A stretch of 64,000 nt of DNA from Amorphoplanes friuliensis DSM 7358 (GTDB taxonomy: Bacteria > Actinomycetota > Actinomycetes > Mycobacteriales > Micromonosporaceae), in assembly GCF_000494755.1 (NCBI RefSeq), contig NC_022657.1, positions 6,238,001-6,302,000 on the forward strand, read 5' to 3'. Below are positions 59,114-64,000 of this stretch, in pieces (position 1 is the first letter of the stretch; every line of letters begins with the position of its first letter). A model generated the notes under the pieces. The model was given only the letters and a program-made list of their open reading frames with translations. It did not search any database and was not told the origin of the DNA. A program made the translations under genes and the position numbers.

Positions 59114-60022
59114 TCAGGCCTCGTCCGCAGGGGTGTCGAGGCGGTCGCCCTCGGCGAGATCGAGCGGCCGTCCGGCGGCGCTGGTCGCTGTCAGCGCGGC
59201 GGCGAAGAGGACCAGCTGGTTGACCGCGCTCAGGAACACGAGCAGTCCGACCGAGCCGCCGACCAGGTGGTAGGCCGGATTGGCCTCGGTCGCCCGTACG
59301 TAGAGGCGCCCGAGGGTCTTGAGCAGTTCCAGCCCCACGGAAACCAGCAGCGCCGGGACCAGGACCCGGCGGAGCGGCATCCGGATGCGCGGCAGCCCGG
59401 TCAGCATGCCGGCGGCCAGCACCATGTTGACCGCAAGGCCCACCACCAGCCCGAGTACGGCCAGCGGCCACCGCGACGGCGGAGCGTCGGCGCCGGCCGC
59501 GTCGACCGCCCGGTTGGCGACGGTCGTCGTCACGTAGGCCACCGACACCGAAGCCGCCAGCAGCACGCCGAGCCCCGCCAGCACACCCATGTCGACGAGC
59601 ACGCGGAGGAGCAGCTTGCCGGGATATTCGGTCAGCCCCCACATCTTGCGGATCGACGAACGCAGCACGTCGACCCAGAACCACCCCGAGATCGGCAGGC
59701 CGAGGAACGCGATGACACCCGCGGTGTTCCGGGCGGCGCGCAACTGCTGCAGGTCGACGTGGGGCAGGTTCTCCGCGGCGTACCTCTCCACCGACTGCAG
59801 TACCGCCGGGTCGTCCAGGGCGAACGCAAAAACGGCGAAGCCCAGCAGGCCCAGCGAGAAGGTGGCGAAGAACGAGTAGTACGTGACGGCGGCCGCGAGC
59901 CGGCCGCCGTCGGCCGCGTCGTAGCGCAGTGCGGCCCGGGCCAGGTGGTCCAGCCAGCCGAACCGGTCGCGCCACCGCTGCCAGGCCGCCGCGATCGCTC
60001 CTGCGCCACCTGCACCCGTCAC
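59114..60022 (-). CDS. YihY/BrkB-family membrane protein
   Basis: 302 residues from GTG 60022. LAAAVTYYSFFATFSLGLLG, FWVDVLRSSIRKMWGLTEYP and LVFLSAVNQLVLFAAALTA are family motifs, with six membrane helices. The family was once called RNase BN by mistake; its real role is unknown, possibly transport. It converges with the MarR gene, 4 bp apart. Confidence 0.9.
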   Translation of the reverse strand: MTGAGGAGAIAAAWQRWRDRFGWLDHLARAALRYDAADGGRLAAAVTYYSFFATFSLGLLGFAVFAFALDDPAVLQSVERYAAENLPHVDLQQLRAARNTAGVIAFLGLPISGWFWVDVLRSSIRKMWGLTEYPGKLLLRVLVDMGVLAGLGVLLAASVSVAYVTTTVANRAVDAAGADAPPSRWPLAVLGLVVGLAVNMVLAAGMLTGLPRIRMPLRRVLVPALLVSVGLELLKTLGRLYVRATEANPAYHLVGGSVGLLVFLSAVNQLVLFAAALTATSAAGRPLDLAEGDRLDTPADEA

Positions 60023-60088
60023 GCCAGCGCCATTACCCGTACGCCACAGCTTTACCCGTCGCCGGAATCCGCGCCGGGCGCCCTGCGG

Positions 60089-60500
60089 TCAGGCGAGGGT
60101 CAGGCGTTCGATCGCGGCGATCGGGTCGTGCCCCGCGTAGACCTTCACCAGCCGGGCGACGTTCTCCCGGATCTCCGTGTCGGCGAGCACCGAGTTGGTG
60201 GCGTCCGCGACGGCCTGTGCGGCGGGTGTCGCCGTGCCCAGGTTGACGCCGAGGCGGTGGTAGGCGACGCGGGCCGCGTTGGCCGGCTTGTCCTCGGTGA
60301 CACCGGCGATGATCACCGGTACGCCGCTGGACAGGGCGCGGTGGGTGCCGCCGGCGCCGCCGTTGGTGATCAGGACGTCGGCCTTCGGCAGCAGCGCGTC
60401 GAACGGGATGTAGCTCGCCACCCGGGCATTGGCCGGGATCTCGATCGCCAGCGAGCCGGGATCGGCGCCGCCCAGCGCGGCCACGACCGTCACCACTATC
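60089..60500 (-). pseudogene. 3' end of an MGT-family glycosyltransferase gene
   Basis: About 135 codons encode the C-terminal half of a macrolide-type glycosyltransferase: VASYIPFDALLPKADVLITN and GGAGGTHRALSSGVPVIIAG, the sugar-nucleotide-binding motif of GT1 enzymes, then AARVAYHRLGVNL. Upstream of about 60500 the frame stays open but is only the reverse of the plus-strand AfsR-like gene. The N-terminal acceptor domain is missing, so it should be inactive. The junction with the other gene is near 60490-60500. Confidence 0.8.
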
Positions 60501-61483
60501 TGCACACGTCCTGGCCCGCGGCCCACCAGTTGTTCGAGCCGCGGCACCGGATCGAGCCCGGGCATCCGGTGGACGGGGTGCGTACCGAGGTTGCCGACGC
60601 CGCCGTCTGGTTCGACACCGAACACCCCGCGCTGCTGGCCGCGATCGACCTGGCCGCGCAGCAGGGCTTCGACACCCACGTCTGGCAGCTCTCCTGGCTC
60701 GTCCGCGACTATCTCAACCGGCACGGCCTGTGGCACCACCTGCAGACCTCGCAGCTCGCCGCCCTGGCCGCGGCGCAGCGCAGCGGCACCCCGCCCGTGG
60801 TCGCCCGCGTGCTGTGGGGTGTCGCCCTGGCGGAGGCAAACCTCGGACGGTACGAGGCCGCGCACGCTCACCTGCTCCGCTCACTGGCTATCTTCACCGC
60901 GGCCGGCGACCAGCTGTCGATCGCCTTCACCCGCCGCCGCATCGTCTACGTGCTGACCCAGCAGGACGACTTCGGCGCGGCCCTGGAGCTGGCCGAAGCC
61001 GAGCTGGCGCAGTCCCTGCCCGGCACCGGACCGGAGCAGCGGGCGCACGCGCTCAACACGGTGAGCTGGCTCTGCAGCCAACTCGGCCGGTTCGACGAAG
61101 CGGTGGCTCACGCCCGCGAGGCCGTCGCCCTCGTCCCGCTGCTGCGCCCCTTCACCGCGGCCGACCTGTGGGACACCCTGGGCTCCGCGCAGGCGGGTCA
61201 AGGCTTTGTCGACGCTGCCGAGGACAGCTACCGGCGGGCCGCGCAGATCTACCACCAACAGGGCGCGACCTTCCTGGAGGCGCAAGTCTGGCGGGCGCTC
61301 GGGGATGCACGCCAGGACGCGGGCCGCGACGCCGAAGCCGGACACGCGTACCGGCTGGCATTTGATCTGGTGGCCGCGACCCGCGACCCGCGTGCCGTTC
61401 GGCTCGGCACGGACCTGCAGCGGCTGTTGCACCGGCAGCCGGCCCAGGACGTCAGTGACGGTATGCGGCCAGGATCTCCATGA
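60490..61483 (+). pseudogene. 3' part of an AfsR/SARP-type or LAL regulator (TPR region)
   Basis: From about 60490 the plus strand reads HYLHTSWPAAHQLFEPRHRI, AVWFDTEHPALLAAIDLAAQ and THVWQLSWLVRDYLNRHGLW, the region behind the NB-ARC domain of AfsR-like regulators, followed by TPR repeats (LGRYEAAHAHLLRSLAIFTA, LGRFDEAVAHAREAVALVPL). The DNA-binding and ATPase domains are absent, and upstream of 60490 the strand is the antisense of the glycosyltransferase remnant. GTG 60569 could start a 304-residue TPR protein. Confidence 0.75.
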
Positions 61484-61976
61484 TGTCGTCGGCGCCCTGC
61501 TGGAGGACGGCGAGGTCGTCGTCGGTGAAGTCCCGTGGCTCGGGGGCCAGGACGCAGTGCGAGCCCAGGTTGTGGCCACTGTCGTCGCGCAGGGGAACAC
61601 CGGCGTAGCTGCGCAGCCCGGTCATGGTGAGCAACGGGTTGTCCGCGTGCAGCGGGTCGGTGGTGTTGTCGCCGACGCAGTACGGGCGGCCGCCCAGAAC
61701 GGTGTTGGTGCACAGCGACCATTCCGCCGGCGTACCTTGCGCCTGGGCGACCCACCCGCTGACGCCGTGGCCGCCGAGGATGAACTGCGAGCTGTCCAGG
61801 ATCACGGAGACCAGTGACACCGGGGCCTGCAGTTGTTCGGCACTGCGGGTGGCAACGGCGTCCAGACGGGTCTTCAGCTCGGGGTGGAACAGGTCGTAGG
61901 CGGCGATCTGCCGCATCCGCTCCGGTGTGCCGAGGCGGGTGAAAAGGTCGGTCAGGCCCTGGGTGACCACAGTCAT
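61452..61976 (-). CDS. GAF-domain protein
   Basis: 174 residues, a single GAF domain: LDAVATRSAEQLQAPVSLVS, CTNTVLGGRPYCVGDNTTDP and LRSYAGVPLRDDSGHNLGSH, with two Cys and a His that could bind haem or another ligand. No output domain. Its 3' end overlaps the AfsR remnant by 32 bp. It shares an operon with a small protein (ATGA overlap) and the MCP, so it may feed signals into them. Confidence 0.9.
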   Translation of the reverse strand: MTVVTQGLTDLFTRLGTPERMRQIAAYDLFHPELKTRLDAVATRSAEQLQAPVSLVSVILDSSQFILGGHGVSGWVAQAQGTPAEWSLCTNTVLGGRPYCVGDNTTDPLHADNPLLTMTGLRSYAGVPLRDDSGHNLGSHCVLAPEPRDFTDDDLAVLQQGADDIMEILAAYRH

Positions 61977-62260
61977 CTCCTTGTGAGGTCGTGTGCGGCG
62001 CTGAGGTGCGTGTGCGAGGTCAGCCGGATGTTCAGCGCCTGGGCGCAGAGCTTGCTGACCGGATCGAGCCGCGCCATCGCTTCCAGCAGCCGGGGCAGAT
62101 CGGCGTCGCCGAGATTGGTGGCAGGGATCCCGGCCGAAGTGAGCAGCCGGGACCAGGCGGCGGGCCCTCCGGGGCCGTGGACACGGTGCATCGCCTCGCG
62201 GGCGTCTTGCATGGTGGGCCGGGACAGTCCGTAAGGACGGGTGACGTCGGCGGCTGGCAT
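61973..62260 (-). CDS. Small hypothetical protein between GAF and MCP genes
   Basis: 95 residues from ATG 62260 with GGAGAG upstream. A helical, charged protein (SRPTMQDAREAMHRVHGPGG, LPRLLEAMARLDPVSKLCAQ), with no recognised family. It lies 30 bp after the MCP gene and overlaps the GAF gene by 4 bp. The constant neighbourhood suggests a role in the same sensory module; this is inference. Confidence 0.65.
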   Translation of the reverse strand: MPAADVTRPYGLSRPTMQDAREAMHRVHGPGGPAAWSRLLTSAGIPATNLGDADLPRLLEAMARLDPVSKLCAQALNIRLTSHTHLSAAHDLTRR

Positions 62261-62290
62261 GAGGCTCTCCTGACGGCGCGGCGGCATGTC

Positions 62291-63925
62291 TCAGTGACGG
62301 AATCCGTTGACAACGGTGGTCAGATCGGACGCCAGGCGGGTCAGGTCGGTGGCGGCCTGCTGGGTGGCCTTGGCGCCGTCGGCAGTGGCGCCGGCGACCT
62401 CGGCGACCCCGGAGACGGTCCGGGCTACCTCTCCACTGCCGTTGGCGGCTTCGGCCACCGAACGGCTCATCTCGCTGGTCGTGGCGGTCTGTTCCTCCAC
62501 CGCCGAAGCGATGGTCGTGGTGTAGTCGCCGATCTGCCCGATGACGGAGGTGATCTCTCCGATGGCCTCGGCCGCCGACCCGCTGGAGACCTGGATGTTG
62601 GTGATCCTGCTCGTGATCTCCTCGGTGGCCTTCGCGGTCTGCTGAGCGAGCTCCTTGACCTCACCGGCGACAACGGCGAAGCCCTTGCCGAGCTCACCGG
62701 CGCGGGCGGCCTCGATGGTGGCGTTGAGAGCGAGCAGGTTGGTCTGCTCGGCGATGCTGGTGATGAGCTTGACGACGTCGCCGATCTCCGAGCTGGCCAC
62801 ACCGAGCTCGGCGACCTGCCCGTTGGTGCGTTCGGCGACGACCAGACCCTGACGGGCGATCTCGGCAGCGCGGGAGGCGTTGGTGGCGATCTCGCTGATC
62901 GAGGCACTCATCTGCTCCGCGCCTGCTGCGATCGTCTGCACACCGGCGTTGACCTGCTCGGTGGCGGCGCTGGCACTGGTGGCCTGCGTCGCCGCATCGT
63001 TGGCGCCGGACTGAAGCTGGGTGCTGACCGCCGACAGCTCCTCCGAGGCTGCCGACAGTGTCGCCGCCGACCCGCCGATCGTCGTCACGGTCTCCCGGAA
63101 CTTCGCCACCGCGGTGTCCAGCGCGGCAGCCATCTGCCCGGGCTCGTCGCGTGAGGTCAGCCCGGCGGACCGGGTCAGATCACCGGCGGCGAGACTGTCG
63201 CACACACTCTTCACCTTCTGGAGTGCCCGGACGATCTGCCTGGCCACCCAGACTCCCAGGCCCAGGGCCGTCAGCAGACCCACGACCAGCAGGGTGATGA
63301 AGACCAGACGACTCGTCCGGTAATCCGAGCGAGCCGACCCGGCGGTGGACGCCGCGCTGCTGCGTTCGGCGGCGGCCAGCTCTTTCAGGTGCTGATTGAT
63401 CTCGGTGAGCAGCGGCGCGATGGCGGTGTCCCGGGTCCGCTCCCATCCGGTGAGATCGCCGCTCTCACTGGCGGCCAATTGCTGGTTCTGCGCAATGTCC
63501 GCGTACTTCTGCCACACCGACTCCAGGTCGGCAATGGTGGTGGGATCGCCCGCCGGATCAGTGCCGCGATAGGCGGCAATTTCCGCGGTGACCGCTTGCA
63601 GGTCCGCTGTGAAAGCCGCCCGGTACTTGGCCTTCGAGCCTTCGTCCCGCGAAATTGCGTGGTTGGCCAGATCAAGGCGGGTCTGCACCATCGCCGCCTG
63701 AAGCCGGCCGAGAACATCGACACTGGCAAGATTGCTCTGATAGATCAGCTGCGCCGCCGCACTCGCGCGACTGAGCGCCATCAGGCCGACGATGCCGACC
63801 GCCAGCGCGACCACGGCCGCCATCGTGACCGCCACCAGGATCTTGACGTTGACGCTGAGGTCGACGAACGAACGTCGTCTCCTGAGCGTGGCGACCTGTC
63901 CGTCAGCAATGCGTGTCTCACTCAT
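62291..63925 (-). CDS. Methyl-accepting chemotaxis protein
   Basis: 544 residues from ATG 63925. Two membrane helices (about 27-50 and 205-225) enclose a 4-helix-bundle sensor of about 155 residues (LASVDVLGRLQAAMVQTRLD), then HAMP (VWVARQIVRALQKVKSVCDS), and a long signalling coiled coil with the conserved tip ITSIAEQTNLLALNATIEAA and RAGELGKGFAVVAGEVKELA. No CheB/CheR pentapeptide is seen at the C-terminus. Chemoreceptors are rare in actinomycetes and typical of zoospore formers. No RBS is seen; the message may be leaderless. Confidence 0.94.
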   Translation of the reverse strand: MSETRIADGQVATLRRRRSFVDLSVNVKILVAVTMAAVVALAVGIVGLMALSRASAAAQLIYQSNLASVDVLGRLQAAMVQTRLDLANHAISRDEGSKAKYRAAFTADLQAVTAEIAAYRGTDPAGDPTTIADLESVWQKYADIAQNQQLAASESGDLTGWERTRDTAIAPLLTEINQHLKELAAAERSSAASTAGSARSDYRTSRLVFITLLVVGLLTALGLGVWVARQIVRALQKVKSVCDSLAAGDLTRSAGLTSRDEPGQMAAALDTAVAKFRETVTTIGGSAATLSAASEELSAVSTQLQSGANDAATQATSASAATEQVNAGVQTIAAGAEQMSASISEIATNASRAAEIARQGLVVAERTNGQVAELGVASSEIGDVVKLITSIAEQTNLLALNATIEAARAGELGKGFAVVAGEVKELAQQTAKATEEITSRITNIQVSSGSAAEAIGEITSVIGQIGDYTTTIASAVEEQTATTSEMSRSVAEAANGSGEVARTVSGVAEVAGATADGAKATQQAATDLTRLASDLTTVVNGFRH

Positions 63926-64000
63926 AGAATTGTCCGATCTTTGCCACAAGAAACAGTCTGTCCGGATCAACCGGCACAGCCGTGTCCCACGGGCAGCCCC

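Noticed and set aside
59267..60490. Upstream extension of the plus-strand TPR frame
   Set aside because: It is open only because it is the reverse of the BrkB-like and glycosyltransferase sequences. AfsR-like similarity begins only near 60490.
1..64000. CRISPR array, tRNA, rRNA, insertion sequences, prophage
   Set aside because: No regularly spaced direct repeats, no tRNA-like CCA-ended folds, no transposase or integrase motifs and no terminal inverted repeats were seen.

Overview
The window is very GC-rich, gene-dense DNA with GTG and TTG starts, many 4-bp ATGA/GTGA gene overlaps and many LuxR-type two-component systems. This points to a filamentous actinomycete. A methyl-accepting chemotaxis protein, LtrA-like and TAP-like proteins and multi-GAF kinases would suit a zoosporic Micromonosporaceae such as Actinoplanes, but the genus is an inference. 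I see no rRNA, tRNA, CRISPR array, transposase or phage gene.

Layout. 1-5.5 kb: the 5' end of a NYN-domain gene, a broken partial copy of a metallophosphoesterase gene, a frameshifted ATP-binding (anti-sigma-like) gene, a large PAS hybrid histidine kinase and the full metallophosphoesterase gene. 5.6-8.3 kb: an SDR gene divergent from an XRE regulator, then a membrane protein with an HTH_34 regulator. 8.4-12.9 kb: a rightward run (hypothetical, EVE domain, Zn-alcohol dehydrogenase, two hypotheticals, sugar MFS). 12.9-16 kb: an acyltransferase and a LuxR two-component pair that share a GGTACC-containing box. 16-21.5 kb: a Ser/Thr kinase, small proteins, a DUF2795 protein, a lipoprotein, a truncated LuxR regulator and a secreted TAP-like hydrolase. 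21.6-25.1 kb: an ABC exporter with its own two-component system. 25.1-28.8 kb: a MerR gene, then a leftward MarR-controlled run (MoaF-like, SnoaL-like, MarR, hydrolase, LtrA). 28.8-33.6 kb: a TAP-like lipoprotein gene divergent from an ABC exporter and quinone-oxidoreductase operon, across a mirrored promoter. 33.6-37.2 kb: hydrolase/MarR-MerR and SDR/TetR divergent pairs with visible operators. 37.3-45 kb: DUF5996, a large LuxR ATPase regulator, PhzF, a CPBP protease, a third TAP-like hydrolase and a compositionally odd hypothetical. 45-50.7 kb: two convergent multi-GAF histidine kinases, one in an operon with two response regulators. 50.9-55.7 kb: an operon of four different alpha/beta hydrolases, a cupin and a frameshifted TDT transporter. 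55.8-60 kb: an SDR, a methyltransferase, an epoxide-hydrolase-like gene with a divergent MarR, and a BrkB-like protein. 60-61.5 kb: a scar joining the ends of a glycosyltransferase gene and an AfsR-type gene. 61.5-64 kb: a GAF protein, a small protein and an MCP.

Two themes stand out. First, single enzymes (SDR or alpha/beta hydrolase) sit divergent from their own regulator, often across clear palindromic operators, so this looks like a store of inducible small-molecule catabolism or detoxification units. Ten genes encode alpha/beta hydrolases. Second, several genes have a TANNNT -10 hexamer only 6-8 nt before the start codon, consistent with leaderless transcripts. The best candidate for an undescribed pathway is the 50.9-55.7 kb hydrolase-cupin-transporter operon. 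No substrate can be read from the sequence.
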